Below are positions 32,080-43,440 of a stretch of 64,000 nucleotides of DNA, piece by piece. This DNA is from Cherax quadricarinatus (taxonomy: Eukaryota > Arthropoda > Malacostraca > Decapoda > Parastacidae), in contig NC_091369.1 of assembly GCF_038502225.1 (NCBI RefSeq), positions 262,001 to 326,000 of the forward strand, in the 5' to 3' direction. The notes beneath the pieces were generated by a model. It searched no databases. It was not told where the DNA came from and was given only the letters and a program-made list of their open reading frames with translations. Within the stretch, counting starts at the first letter, position 1. The number at the start of each line of letters is the position of its first letter. The position numbers and the translations under genes were made by a program.

Positions 32080-32395
32080 GTATATAGTGGCAGGAGTCAG
32101 GTGGAAAGCCACGAGGGTAATATTACCTCAGTATATTTCAAGGCACGCAGTATATCAGCTGAAAAATATACCGAGGTATAACTGCTCACATCTACAGTAC
32201 TGTGAATACCTTGAAGCACTTGGAATGTTCTCTTTCTTGATTTTGCTTTATATATAGCAAAATTGAATGCACCATCTGTGTGCCGCTACCCAGTTCTATA
32301 TGAAAATTAAGCAGTGGAAACAGAAGCTAGTTATGCGTTCCCTGTCACATTCCATCACGTGGGATGCCTTACATAGGGTGGAAATCTCTCAGCCT
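32080..32395. other. Unique sequence, nothing recognised
   Basis: AT-rich; no supported gene. Confidence 0.3.
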
Positions 32396-32640
32396 GAGCT
32401 GGGACACTTTAGTAGGGCAATAAGGATACCGCCAATTATTCCATTAAAGGCTCTCCTAGGAATGGAAGAGGTATACCTGATAATATATACACGGAGGATA
32501 GATGAGGATTTGTCCTCAATCTGCACACTACACTTTTATGAGTTATCCTAGGTAATTTACACTATATATGATAATTGTACTTATGATACATAGTACCTAA
32601 ATAAACTTAGTAAAGTAGAATAAGCCCAATGGAGAGAGGA
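32396..32640 (+). repeat. Fragment of a LINE-like region plus the dispersed repeat of 14320
   Basis: 32450-32500 encodes EEVYLIIYTRRI, similar to a LINE C-terminal segment; 32540-32640 is the diverged reverse complement of 14320-14440. Confidence 0.4.
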
Positions 32641-32709
32641 GCCTCGTAGTCAACATCCGAGGGTGGAGTTGTTCTTGATGATATAACACAAGTGTAACAC
32701 AGGTAATGA

Positions 32710-32970
32710 TGGTGATTAAGACACATTTGCAGCAGTTGAGTACCATTATTGTTGAAACGTTTCACCTACACTGTGGACTTCTTAGTTAAATACAGAGGCA
32801 GCAGGTATAGGAGTGAAATTAAGATGATGTAATCAGTCCATCAACGTTAGAGAAAAAATATTTAAGGTGGTCAGTCCCTCAGGCGAAACGTTTCAACAAT
32901 AGACACCCAACTGTTGTTCATGTGTCTTAATCATCAACTTGTCGGTATTATCCATTTTCAACACAAGTAA
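32710..32970. mobile_element. Hammerhead-like element, family A, inverted pair
   Basis: Minus copy 32715-32880, then a shortened plus copy at 32881-32968 starting at GGCGAAACGTTTCAACAATA. The plus copy has lost CTGANGA and half of stem II. Ends with TTGTCGGTATTATCCATTTT. Confidence 0.65.
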
Positions 32971-33039
32971 CGGTGTTGGCCTGAGTGTGGGTGAAGGAGA
33001 TACTGAGGAAAGGGCGTAAGGTGCAGGAAACTACTGGAT

Positions 33040-33580
33040 ACACAGAAACCAGGTAAACTACCCCGTCTCCTCTCTCCAATACTCCGTTCCATTCACTTCT
33101 CCTCTCTTCAGTACTCCCTCCTTCATCCACTGTTCCTTCCTTTCCACTCCCTTCACCTTGTTCCCACGCCTTGGGCTTTGTTACCCTCACCCCTCTCTAA
33201 AATATCTCTCCCATCTATTCCTCTTTCTCTGCCATCCCTTCTCATTCTCTCCCTCTCTTTCCCTTCCCTCTTTATTTATCTTCTCTTCCTTCATGTCTCT
33301 CTTTCTCATCCTCCCATCCCTTCCATCGCACTCTCTTCCTGTCGCCCATCCCACTTCAGTTCTTTCTCTCCATGCATTATGTTGCTCCCGCCATTATTGC
33401 CTCTCCCACCTTCCCTTTCTACTGCCTCACCCTCCCATTTATCTTGTCTGTCTCCCTTTCTCATTTTCATAAGTTCCCCTCCCCTATCCATCCCTTTTTC
33501 CTTCCATTCTATCCCTCCCTCCTTTCCATGCCTTGTCTCTCTTCCAGACAAAGTGACCAAGTGTTACATTAATGTAGACA
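33040..33580. repeat. Pyrimidine-rich tract
   Basis: About 500 bp of CTCCCTCT/CTTCC-rich sequence. It supplies the low-complexity N-terminus of the long open frame through the 57-bp array and is not regarded as a gene. Confidence 0.6.
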
Positions 33581-33583
33581 CAG

Positions 33584-36500
33584 GACAACTGTATCATCAT
33601 ACTGGAAGCATAACACAAGACATATGTATCTTACACAAAACACAACTGTATCATCATACTGGAAGCATAACACAAGACATATGTATCTTACACAAAACAC
33701 AACTGTATCATCATACTGGAAGCATAACACAAGACATATGTATCTTACACAAAACACAACTGTATCATCATACTGGAAGCATAACACAAGACATATGTAT
33801 CTTACACAAAACACAACTGTATCATCATGATGGAAGCATAACACAAGACATATGTATCTTACACAAAACACAACTGTATCATCATGATGGAAGCATAACA
33901 CAAGACATATGTATCTTACACAAAACACAACTGTATCATCATACTGGAAGCATAACACAAGACATATGTATCTTACACAAAACACAACTGTATCATCATA
34001 CTGGAAGCATAACACAAGACATATGTATCTTACACAAAACACAACTGTATCATCATACTGGAAGCATAACACAAGACATATGTATCTTACACAAAACACA
34101 ACTGTATCATCATACTGGAAGCATAACACAAGACATATGTATCTTACACAAAACACAACTGTATCATCATACTGGAAGCATAACACAAGACATATGTATC
34201 TTACACAAAACACAACTGTATCATCATACTGGAAGCATAACACAAGACATATGTATCTTACACAAAACACAACTGTATCATCATACTGGAAGCATAACAC
34301 AAGACATATGTATCTTACACAAAACACAACTGTATCATCATACTGGAAGCATAACACAAGACATATGTATCTTACACAAAACACAACTGTATCATCATAC
34401 TGGAAGCATAACACAAGACATATGTATCTTACACAAAACACAACTGTATCATCATACTGGAAGCATAACACAAGACATATGTATCTTACACAAAACACAA
34501 CTGTATCATCATACTGGAAGCATAACACAAGACATATGTATCTTACACAAAACACAACTGTATCATCATACTGGAAGCATAACACAAGACATATGTATCT
34601 TACACAAAACACAACTGTATCATCATACTGGAAGCATAACACAAGACATATGTATCTTACACAAAACACAACTGTATCATCATACTGGAAGCATAACACA
34701 AGACATATGTATCTTACACAAAACACAACTGTATCATCATACTGGAAGCATAACACAAGACATATGTATCTTACACAAAACACAACTGTATCATCATACT
34801 GGAAGCATAACACAAGACATATGTATCTTACACAAAACACAACTGTATCATCATACTGGAAGCATAACACAAGACATATGTATCTTACACAAAACACAAC
34901 TGTATCATCATACTGGAAGCATAACACAAGACATATGTATCTTACACAAAACACAACTGTATCATCATACTGGAAGCATAACACAAGACATATGTATCTT
35001 ACACAAAACACAACTGTATCATCATACTGGAAGCATAACACAAGACATATGTATCTTACACAAAACACAACTGTATCATCATACTGGAAGCATAACACAA
35101 GACATATGTATCTTACACAAAACACAACTGTATCATCATACTGGAAGCATAACACAAGACATATGTATCTTACACAAAACACAACTGTATCATCATACTG
35201 GAAGCATAACACAAGACATATGTATCTTACACAAAACACAACTGTATCATCATACTGGAAGCATAACACAAGACATATGTATCTTACACAAAACACAACT
35301 GTATCATCATACTGGAAGCATAACACAAGACATATGTATCTTACACAAAACACAACTGTATCATCATACTGGAAGCATAACACAAGACATATGTATCTTA
35401 CACAAAACACAACTGTATCATCATACTGGAAGCATAACACAAGACATATGTATCTTACACAAAACACAACTGTATCATCATACTGGAAGCATAACACAAG
35501 ACATATGTATCTTACACAAAACACAACTGTATCATCATACTGGAAGCATAACACAAGACATATGTATCTTACACAAAACACAACTGTATCATCATACTGG
35601 AAGCATAACACAAGACATATGTATCTTACACAAAACACAACTGTATCATCATACTGGAAGCATAACACAAGACATATGTATCTTACACAAAACACAACTG
35701 TATCATCATACTGGAAGCATAACACAAGACATATGTATCTTACACAAAACACAACTGTATCATCATACTGGAAGCATAACACAAGACATATGTATCTTAC
35801 ACAAAACACAACTGTATCATCATACTGGAAGCATAACACAAGACATATGTATCTTACACAAAACACAACTGTATCATCATACTGGAAGCATAACACAAGA
35901 CATATGTATCTTACACAAAACACAACTGTATCATCATACTGGAAGCATAACACAAGACATATGTATCTTACACAAAACACAACTGTATCATCATACTGGA
36001 AGCATAACACAAGACATATGTATCTTACACAAAACACAACTGTATCATCATACTGGAAGCATAACACAAGACATATGTATCTTACACAAAACACAACTGT
36101 ATCATCATACTGGAAGCATAACACAAGACATGTGTATCTTACACAAAACACAACTGTATCATCATACTGGAAGCATAACACAAGACATATGTATCTTACA
36201 CAAAACACAACTGTATCATCATACTGGAAGCATAACACAAGACATATGTATCTTACACAAAACACAACTGTATCATCATACTGGAAGCATAACACAAGAC
36301 ATATGTATCTTACACAAAACACAACTGTATCATCATACTGGAAGCATAACACAAGACATATGTATCTTACACAAAACACAACTGTATCATCATACTGGAA
36401 GCATAACACAAGACATATGTATCTTACACAAAACACAACTGTATCATCATACTGGAAGCATAACACAAGACATATGTATCTTACACAAAACACAACTGTA

Positions 36501-36912
36501 TCATCATACTGGAAGCATAACACAAGACATGTGTATCTTACACAAAACACAACTGTATCATCATACTGGAAGCATAACACAAGACATATGTATCTTACAC
36601 AAAACACAACTGTATCATCATACTGGAAGCATAACACAAGACATATGTATCTTACACAAAACACAACTGTATCATCATACTGGAAGCATAACACAAGACA
36701 TATGTATCTTACACAAAACACAACTGTATCATCATACTGGAAGCATAACACAAGACATATGTATCTTACACAAAACACAACTGTATCATCATACTGGAAG
36801 CATAACACAAGACATATGTATCTTACACAAAACACAACTGTATCATCATACTGGAAGCATAACACAAGACATATGTATCTTACACAAAACACAACTGTAT
36901 CATCATGATGGA
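33584..36912. repeat. 57-bp satellite, about 58 copies
   Basis: Units carry CAACTGTATCATCATACTGG, AAGCATAACACAAGACATAT and GTATCTTACACAAAACA. Copies are nearly identical; the few variants are GATGG for ACTGG (33830, 33888, 36906) and ATGTGT for ATATGT (36130, 36530). Because 57 is divisible by 3, frames stay open on both strands for over 1,000 codons (HTGSITQDICILHKTQLY on plus). No start context, domain or codon signal favours translation. Confidence 0.97.
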
Positions 36913-36914
36913 AG

Positions 36915-37365
36915 CATAACAGTGCTCACAACACCTGTCTCACATAAGACTCACCCCGGAAACCATCATCAAACTCAACATTGTAATTATCACCCACCTA
37001 GCATGCCTCATTAACCTGCCAGGTTCAGTCTGCCTCATTAACTTGCCAGGTACAGCAGCCTGCCTCATTAACCTGCTAGGTACAGCCTGCCTTTAGTAAC
37101 GTCTTACGTCAGCACGTCAAGATTTTCTAATTAAGTACGGAATTTAGTGTCCAGTGTTTCCAAAGGAATTATTGAAGAAACACGTAATTAAGTTAAGGGT
37201 TGTAAAGCTGGAAGGAATGACTTTTAAAGGTGGACCCGGGGGGGGGGGGAGGGTATGGTGTTTTTGTGGCTGTAATTATTTGCTTGACTTTGTGGGGGGT
37301 TGAACTCCGGTCTGGCCTCAGGCTGGACTCCGAGGGTAGAACTCTGAAAATATTAGAACTGAACA
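36915..37365. other. Spacer with small direct repeats
   Basis: Three loose copies of GCCTCATTAACCTGCCAGGT at 37000-37085 and a G-run at 37239-37250. No gene. Confidence 0.45.
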
Positions 37366-37635
37366 CAGCAACAGGCCTACTGTCCTATGCTAGGCATGTC
37401 CAAGTTTAATTTGGAAAGACACGTGAGTAGACACTGATATGCCCTAGTATTTTCTCACGTGTTTTTCTAAACCAATTTGTTGGTATATAATACCAAGGTT
37501 TATACCACGTCCAAGTCACATCCTTTCAAGAAATAATGAGCACTGCTGCAGGGCCACTGGCCCAAGCTAGTCAGGTCCAACTTGTACCCACCCACACCCA
37601 CTTATGTATTTGTCTAACCGGCTGTAGCATGTCAC
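37366..37635 (-). repeat. CR1-like LINE 3'-UTR relics
   Basis: ACAGCAACAGGCCTACTGTC, ATGCTAGGCATGTCCAAG and later GCCCAAGCTAGTCAGGTCCA match the tail of the 24658 LINE. Confidence 0.55.
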
Positions 37636-37639
37636 TATT

Positions 37640-37647
37640 ATTATTGC

Positions 37648-37690
<43 letters not shown>

Positions 37691-37870
37691 GGGGAGCACT
37701 AATCCCGTAGGGGATCATACAGGGAAGAATGGAAGACAATCAGGCTCGACCCAATGAAATGGGACATAGGCCCAATTCCTTGGATCAAGAGCCCCACGGC
37801 GGCGTCAAAGCACCTTCCGTGAGATATGCCACAGCTCTTGGACTCAGTGTCAGGAAAAAAAAGTCTCAGA
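37640..37870 (-). repeat. Dispersed repeat G with (ATT)n end
   Basis: An ATT microsatellite (37640-37690) then GGGGAGCACTAATCCCGTAG, GGATCATACAGGG, CCAATTCCTTGGATCAAGAG and CGGCGTCAAAGCACCTTCC. Copies at 47895-48030 and 54525-54670. Always beside ATT/ATA triplets, so the triplet run is probably its 3' tail. Confidence 0.65.
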
Positions 37871-37944
37871 AAATAAGTCACAAATTTGGTTAGGAAAAAA
37901 AACTGGGGAAAAAATTACATTTTACTTAAATACCATAAGTTAGA

Positions 37945-37959
37945 TTAGGTTAGGTTAGG
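37945..37959 (+). repeat. Short interstitial TTAGG repeat
   Basis: Three tandem TTAGG units, the arthropod telomere motif, at the edge of an AT-rich stretch. Confidence 0.6.
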
Positions 37960-38179
37960 TTGTGACCTCTTTTCCTGTGACTTTTTCCTGGATCCCTGGA
38001 ACCCGCCTCTTAGTTCCTCTTCACCAGCTTGATTTCACTAGCGCATTTCGTTCTGTGTCCTTGTGTTAAGGGTTTATTGAGACTTGATTGAGGCTCTAAT
38101 AGGGTTTATTTAGACTATTAGCGTTATTTGGACTTTGTTAGGATTTATTTGGGCTTTATTGTGCTTTATTTGGGCTTTA

Positions 38180-38852
38180 ATGTGGTTTATTTATTATACC
38201 AACGTGTGAAGCATAGATGGTGAATGTTGCAACAAGGAGAAGGCTGGAGGCAGTGGAGATGCCATGTCTGAGGGTAGTGTGTAGTGTGAATATAATACAG
38301 AGAATTCATAGTTTGAAAATTAGGAGGAGGTGCGGTATTACCAAAACTATTATCCAGAGGACTGAGGCGGGGTTGTTGAGGTGGTTCGGACATGTAGAGA
38401 AGATGGAACAATATAGAATGACTTCGAGAGTATATAAATCTGTAGTGAAGGGAAGGCAGGGTAGAGGTCAGCCTAGGAAAGGTTGGAAGGAGGAGGTACA
38501 AGAGGTTTTATGTGCGAGGGCCTTGGACTTCCAGCAAGCATGCGTGAGCGTGTTTGATAGGAACGAATGGAGACAAATGGTTTTTAATACTTGACGTGCT
38601 GTTGGAGTGTGAGCAAGGTAACATTTATGAAGGGGTTCAGGGAAACCGGCAGGCCGGACTTGAGTCCTGGAGGTGGGAAGTACAGTGCCTGCACTCTGAA
38701 GGAGGGGTGTTAATGTTGCAGTTTTATAACTGTAGTGTAAGCGCCCCTCTGGCAAGACAGTGATGAAGTGAATGATGAAAGTTTTTCTTTTTTCGGGCCA
38801 CCCTGCCTTGGTGGGAGACGGCCCATGTGTTAATAAAAAAATTATATATTTT
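38180..38852 (+). pseudogene. RTE-like LINE C-terminus and 3' UTR
   Basis: The plus frame 38217-38594 encodes RRRLEAVEMPCLRVVCSV, then IRRRCGIT, LLRWFGHVEKMEQYR, VKGRQGRGQPRKGWKEEV and DRNEW: the conserved C-terminal segment of RTE/BovB-type LINEs (the RWFGHVxRM and GRxGRGxPRxxW signatures). The RT core is missing (5' truncated). The 3' UTR has CCACCCTGCCTTGGTGGGAG and ends GTTAATAAAAAAATTA. Clade is inferred from these signatures. Confidence 0.8.
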
Positions 38853-38874
38853 TTCTCTTCTTTTTTTTACAGGT
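38849..38874 (+). promoter_or_regulatory. Splice-acceptor-like tract followed by AG|GT
   Basis: A run of about 20 pyrimidines then ACAG|GTAAAT, combining a 3' splice-site consensus with an immediate 5' splice site. This is the layout of a recursive splice site. It could equally be chance at the LINE 3' end. Confidence 0.3.
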
Positions 38875-41029
38875 AAATTGTTGTGTAGAACTGCAGTATA
38901 ACTAAGGTGGAGCACCACCAGGTAAGTGTGTAGAACTGCAGTATAACTAAGGTGGAGCACCACCAGGTAAGTGTGTAGAACTGCAGTATAACTAAGGTGG
39001 AGCACCACCAGGTAAGTGTGTAGAACTGCAGTATAACTAAGGTGGAGCACCACCAGGTAAGTGTGTAGAACTGCAGTATAACTAAGGTGGAGCACCACCA
39101 GGTAAGTGTGTAGAACTGCAGTATAACTAAGGTGGAGCACCACCAGGTAAGTGTGTAGAACTGTAGTATAACTAAGGTGGAGCACCACCAGGTAAGTGTG
39201 TAGAACTGTAGTATAACTAAGGTGGAGCACCACCAGGTAAGTGTGTAGAACTGTAGTATAACTAAGGTGGAGCACCACCAGGTAAGTGTGTAGAACTGTA
39301 GTATAACTAAGGTGGAGCACCACCAGGTAAGTGTGTAGAACTGTAGTATAACTAAGGTGGAGCACCACCAGGTAAGTGTGTAGAACTGTAGTATAACTAA
39401 GGTGGAGCACCACCAGGTAAGTGTGTGGAACTGTAGTATAACTAAGGTGGAGCACCACCAGGTAAGTGTGTAGAACTGCAGTATAACTAAGGTGGAGCAC
39501 CACCAGGTAAGTGTGTGGAACTGTAGTATAACTAAGGTGGAGCACCACCAGGTAAGTGTGTAGAACTGCAGTATAACTAAGGTGGAGCACCACCAGGTAA
39601 GTGTGTAGAACTGCAGTATAACTAAGGTGGAGCACCACCAGGTAAGTGTGTAGAACTGTAGTATAACTGAGGTGGAGCACCACCAGGTAAGTGTGTAGAA
39701 CTGTAGTATAACTAAGGTGGAGCACCACCAGGTAAGTGTGTAGAACTGCAGTATAACTAAGGTGGAGCACCACCAGGTAAGTGTGTAGAACTGCAGTATA
39801 ACTAAGGTGGAGCACCACCAGGTAAGTGTGTAGAACTGTAGTATAACTGAGGTGGAGCACCACCAGGTAAGTGTGTAGAACTGTAGTATAACTAAGGTGG
39901 AGCACCACCAGGTAAGTGTGTAGAACTGCAGTATAACTAAGGTGGAGCACCACCAGGTAAGTGTGTAGAACTGCAGTATAACTAAGGTGGAGCACCACCA
40001 GGTAAGTGTGTAGAACTGTAGTATAACTGAGGTGGAGCACCACCAGGTAAGTGTGGTGAACTGTAGTATAACTAAGGTGGAGCACCACCAGGTAAGTGTG
40101 TAGAACTGTAGTATAACTAAGGTGGAGCACCACCAGGTAAGTGTGTAGAACTGTAGTATAACTAAGGTGGAGCACCACCAGGTAAGTGTGTAGAACTGTA
40201 GTATAACTAAGGTGGAGCACCACCAGGTAAGTGTGTAGAACTGCAGTATAACTAAGGTGGAGCACCACCAGGTAAGTGTGTAGAACTGAGTGTGTAGAAC
40301 TGTAGTATAACTGAGGTGGAGCACCACCAGGTAAGTGTGTAGAACTGTAGTATAACTAAGGTGGAGCACCACCAGGTAAGTGTGTAGAACTGCAGTATAA
40401 CTAAGGTGGAGCACCACCAGGTAAGTGTGTAGAACTGCAGTATAACTAAGGTGGAGCACCACCAGGTAAGTGTGTAGAACTGTAGTATAACTGAGGTGGA
40501 GCACCACCAGGTAAGTGTGTAGAACTGTAGTATAACTAAGGTGGAGCACCACCAGGTAAGTGTGTAGAACTGCAGTATAACTAAGGTGGAGCACCACCAG
40601 GTAAGTGTGTAGAACTGCAGTATAACTAAGGTGGAGCACCACCAGGTAAGTGTGTAGAACTGTAGTATAACTGAGGTGGAGCACCACCAGGTAAGTGTGG
40701 TGAACTGTAGTATAACTAAGGTGGAGCACCACCAGGTAAGTGTGTAGAACTGTAGTATAACTAAGGTGGAGCACCACCAGGTAAGTGTGTAGAACTGTAG
40801 TATAACTAAGGTGGAGCACCACCAGGTAAGTGTGTAGAACTGCAGTATAACTAAGGTGGAGCACCACCAGGTAAGTGTGTAGAACTGCAGTATAACTAAG
40901 GTGGAGCACCACCAGGTAAGTGTGTAGAACTGTAGTATAACTGAGGTGGAGCACCACCAGGTAAGTGTGGTGAACTGCAGTATAACTGAGGTGGAGCACC
41001 ACCAGGTAAGTGTGGTGAACTGCAGTATA
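38872..41029 (+). repeat. 45-bp satellite, about 48 copies, with a 5' splice-site consensus in each unit
   Basis: Units carry GGTGGAGCACCACCAGGTAA, GTGTGTAGAACTG and (C/T)AGTATAACT(A/G)A. Each contains CAGGTAAGT, complementary over nine bases to the 5' end of U1 snRNA. Four-unit (180-bp) higher-order blocks occur from about 39650. The unit is divisible by 3, so minus-strand frames of 500-700 codons are artefacts. One more unit lies at 41562-41607 beyond an inserted element. Confidence 0.97.
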
Positions 41030-41561
41030 GTTAGGTAAGACACATATGCAACAGTTAGGTATCTTTATTTCAAAACGTTTCGCCTACACAGTAGGCTTCT
41101 TTAGTCGAGTACAGAAAAGTTGATAGAAGCAGAAGAGACTTGAAGACGATGTTATCAGTCCATCACCCTTAAAGTTTTGAGGTGGTCAGTCCCTCAGTCT
41201 GGAGAAGAGTATTGTTCCAAAGTCTGAAACAATATGGAGTTGAAGTGACAGGATGGAGCCTTATATAGCGCCAGGAGGTGAGACGTAGGTCACTAGTAGA
41301 ACATCCTGTCACTTCAACTCCATATTGTTTCAGACTTTGGAACAATGCTCTTCTCCAGACTGAGGGACTGACCACCTCAAAACTTTAAGGGTGATGGACT
41401 GATTACATTGTCTTCAAGTCTCTTCTGCTTCTATCAACTTTTCTGTACTCGACTGAAGAAGCCTACTGTGTAGGCGAAACGTTTCGAAATAAAGATACCT
41501 AACTGTTGCATATGTGTCTTACCTAACAACCTGTCGGTATTTTATACCACTTTAATGTTCA
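41030..41561. mobile_element. Family A foldback inserted in the 45-bp satellite, 12-bp target duplication
   Basis: AACTGCAGTATA, part of the satellite unit, flanks the element at 41018-41029 and 41562-41573. Inside, two facing copies share arms of about 200 bp (GCCTACACAGTAGGC and its complement, CTGGAGAAGAG, TGGAGTTGAAGTGACAGGAT). The plus copy holds a ribozyme fold at 41449-41487. Confidence 0.9.
41449..41487 (+). ncRNA. Hammerhead-like ribozyme fold
   Basis: Stem I TCGA/TCGA, core CTGAAGA, extra A, stem II GCCTAC/GTAGGC with TGT loop, GAAA, palindromic ACGT, putative cleavage after GTT (41481-41483). Confidence 0.55.
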
Positions 41562-41607
41562 AACTGCAGTATAACTGAGGTGGAGCACCACCAGGTAAGT
41601 GTGTGGA
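41562..41607 (+). repeat. Last unit of the 45-bp satellite
   Basis: One unit separated from the main array by the inserted element. Confidence 0.9.
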
Positions 41608-41735
41608 CTTCATACGGTCATGTACCTCTTCATCGTACTTTATATTTCAGTCACATGAAGGAGTGGATTTGAGTGGGTCTTGTACGTGATTTAATAGGGT
41701 TATCAATGGTTATTCCTTGGGTAGCATTAAAAATA
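41608..41735. other. Unique spacer
   Basis: Nothing recognised. Confidence 0.3.
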
Positions 41736-41739
41736 GGTT

Positions 41740-41840
41740 TGGTCAATATTTTTGTTAGTGGTTTTTGGGTTTGAGAAGGACCTGCCAGGTATGGGCCAGT
41801 AGACCTGCTGCTGTGTTCTTCCTGTCTTATGTTAAGTTCT
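41740..41840 (+). repeat. CR1-like LINE 3'-UTR relic
   Basis: GAAGGACCTGCCAGGTATGG, GCCAGTAGACCTGCTGC and TTCCTGTCTTATGTT. Confidence 0.6.
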
Positions 41841-41894
41841 TCGTATCGGTATTTTATACCAATTATCTAAAAGGTCTTAGTTATACATTTGTTG

Positions 41895-42100
41895 TTAAAA
41901 ATGGTATAAAATAACGACAAGTTGAAGATTAAGATACATGTGCAACAGTTGAAACGTTTCGCCTACATAGTAGGCTTCTTCAGTCAAATGCTACACCTGC
42001 TGCCTCTGTATTTGACTGAAGAAGCCTACTGTGTGGGTGAAACGTTTCAACAATAAAGATACCCAACTGTTGCACATGTGTCTTAATCGTTATATTTATC
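41895..42100. mobile_element. Hammerhead-like element, family A, inverted pair
   Basis: Minus half (GGTATAAAATAACGACAAG to GGCTTCTTCAGTC) and plus half (TTTGACTGAAGAAGCCTACT to CACATGTGTCTTAATC) facing around ACACCTGCTGCC. The plus half keeps CTGAAGA, stem II GCCTAC/GTGGGT (one mismatch) and GAAACGTTTCAACAATAAAG. Confidence 0.75.
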
Positions 42101-42104
42101 ACTA

Positions 42105-42272
42105 TGAATCTAAAGCATAACTTTACTGAGCACGAAAGTGTCTTATGAGATACCTTGGTAAGCATCCCGTGAGTGCTAGTCTCCTGATGCTGTCTTCAGA
42201 CTTCTTTATAAGGAAGAGATTTGTACATGTTAACAATCTCACCTGATCTATCCAGCTTTAAATTATTGCTTC

Positions 42273-42280
<8 letters not shown>
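42105..42280. other. Unique spacer
   Basis: Nothing recognised. Confidence 0.3.

Positions 42281-42326
<46 letters not shown>
42281..42326. repeat. (GA)n microsatellite
   Basis: Uninterrupted GA run. Confidence 0.95.
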
Positions 42327-42354
42327 TTTCAACAAAGAAATATCAATAGATAAG

Positions 42355-42694
<340 letters not shown>

Positions 42695-42699
42695 GTTTT

Positions 42700-42840
42700 C
42701 TTAGTTTTCTCTGTATTAGGACTGAAGAAGTCACTCTTGGCGAAACGTTTCCTTTAATAAATGTCCTGAACTGTACATAAGTGTCTTTTTCCACATCTTG
42801 GTATCACCATACCATTTCCTCAAAACTCCCATATGTTGCC
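42700..42840 (+). mobile_element. Hammerhead-like element, family E
   Basis: Fold at 42714-42759: stem I TATTA+GGA with TCC+TAATA around TT, CTGAAGA, stem II GTCA/TGGC, GAAA, ACGT. The 3' end reads GTGTCTTTTTCCACAT, then GGTATCACCATACCATTTCC, the sequence amplified in the 38-bp satellite. Confidence 0.7.
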
Positions 42841-42914
42841 TAAGTGTCTCAATTCTTCATTATTATAAAGTCATCTCGGTGCTCTGCGCACCTCCTCTAT
42901 TTTTCACCACCTCC

Positions 42915-43085
42915 ATTGACTCACGAAATCATAATGACACTATTGCAAATAAACCCCATCACGGGCGGGGATTGAACTCGAGTGAGTCGTGAAATTCCAG
43001 GCCGGTGCGTAAGCCACTGGGCCAGCTGACTACAATAAGATTCATCCAACTAGGTTTATTTATACATCATAGAAAGGTTAGCATG
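42915..43085 (-). mobile_element. tRNA-like SINE (S2)
   Basis: Minus strand: CTGGCCCAGTGGCTTACGCA (A-box region), CGAGTTCAATCCCCGCCC (B-box GAGTTCAATCC), then GGGTTTATTTGCAATAGTG and GATTTCGTGAGTCA, the S2 tail. Upstream flank 43030-43085 (AAGATTCATCCAACTAGG) recurs beside the copy at 54290-54510. Confidence 0.75.
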
Positions 43086-43089
43086 GGCC

Positions 43090-43284
43090 CCACTGTGACC
43101 ACAAATGCAAGTTTTTAAAGGTGAATCTCCCGCCAGCGTGACCGTGACGAACTCTAGCTCTAGTCCCCTCAAAACCACCATCATGACTCAAGAAACCATA
43201 ATGACGCGATTGGAACGCAAGCTTGACACAGTTCAACTTGACTTCATGTCACTGCTTAACTTAAGTCTCAGGATCTTATGCAGT
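43090..43284. other. Unique sequence, includes a partial S2-like tail word
   Basis: ATGACTCAAGAAACCATAATG then ACGCGATTGGAACGCAAG at 43180-43220 resembles a decayed S2 tail. Confidence 0.35.
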
Positions 43285-43440
43285 AATTTTTAAAGGGGGG
43301 GGAGTGATAAGCCAGTGGAAGGCCTCGGTCAGAGGACCAAAAGCTCCAGCTGCGGGGTCATCTTATGATTAACATCCGCGTCAGGAAACTCTTGTTCTGT
43401 TTCCTGGCAAACCTTACCTGACCTAACCAGGATCGATAAT
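43285..43440 (-). mobile_element. SINE-like element S1
   Basis: Reverse-complement copy: TAATTTTTAAAGGGG, GCCAGTGGAAGGCCTCGGTC, and GTCAGGAAACTCTTGTTCTG ending CCTTACCTGACCTAACC. Both hairpins are partly decayed. Confidence 0.7.

Noticed and set aside
33178..37014. A plus-strand frame of 1,278 codons and minus-strand frame of 1,107 codons as giant repeat proteins
   Set aside because: Both come from the 57-bp unit being divisible by 3 and lacking stops; frames are open on both strands and in more than one plus phase, with a low-complexity CT-rich start.
37945..37959. Genuine telomeric tract
   Set aside because: Only three TTAGG units, inside ordinary sequence.
38724..41043. Minus-strand frames of 514 and 711 codons
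   Set aside because: Artefacts of the 45-bp tandem unit; translation is a 15-residue repeat with no start context or domain.
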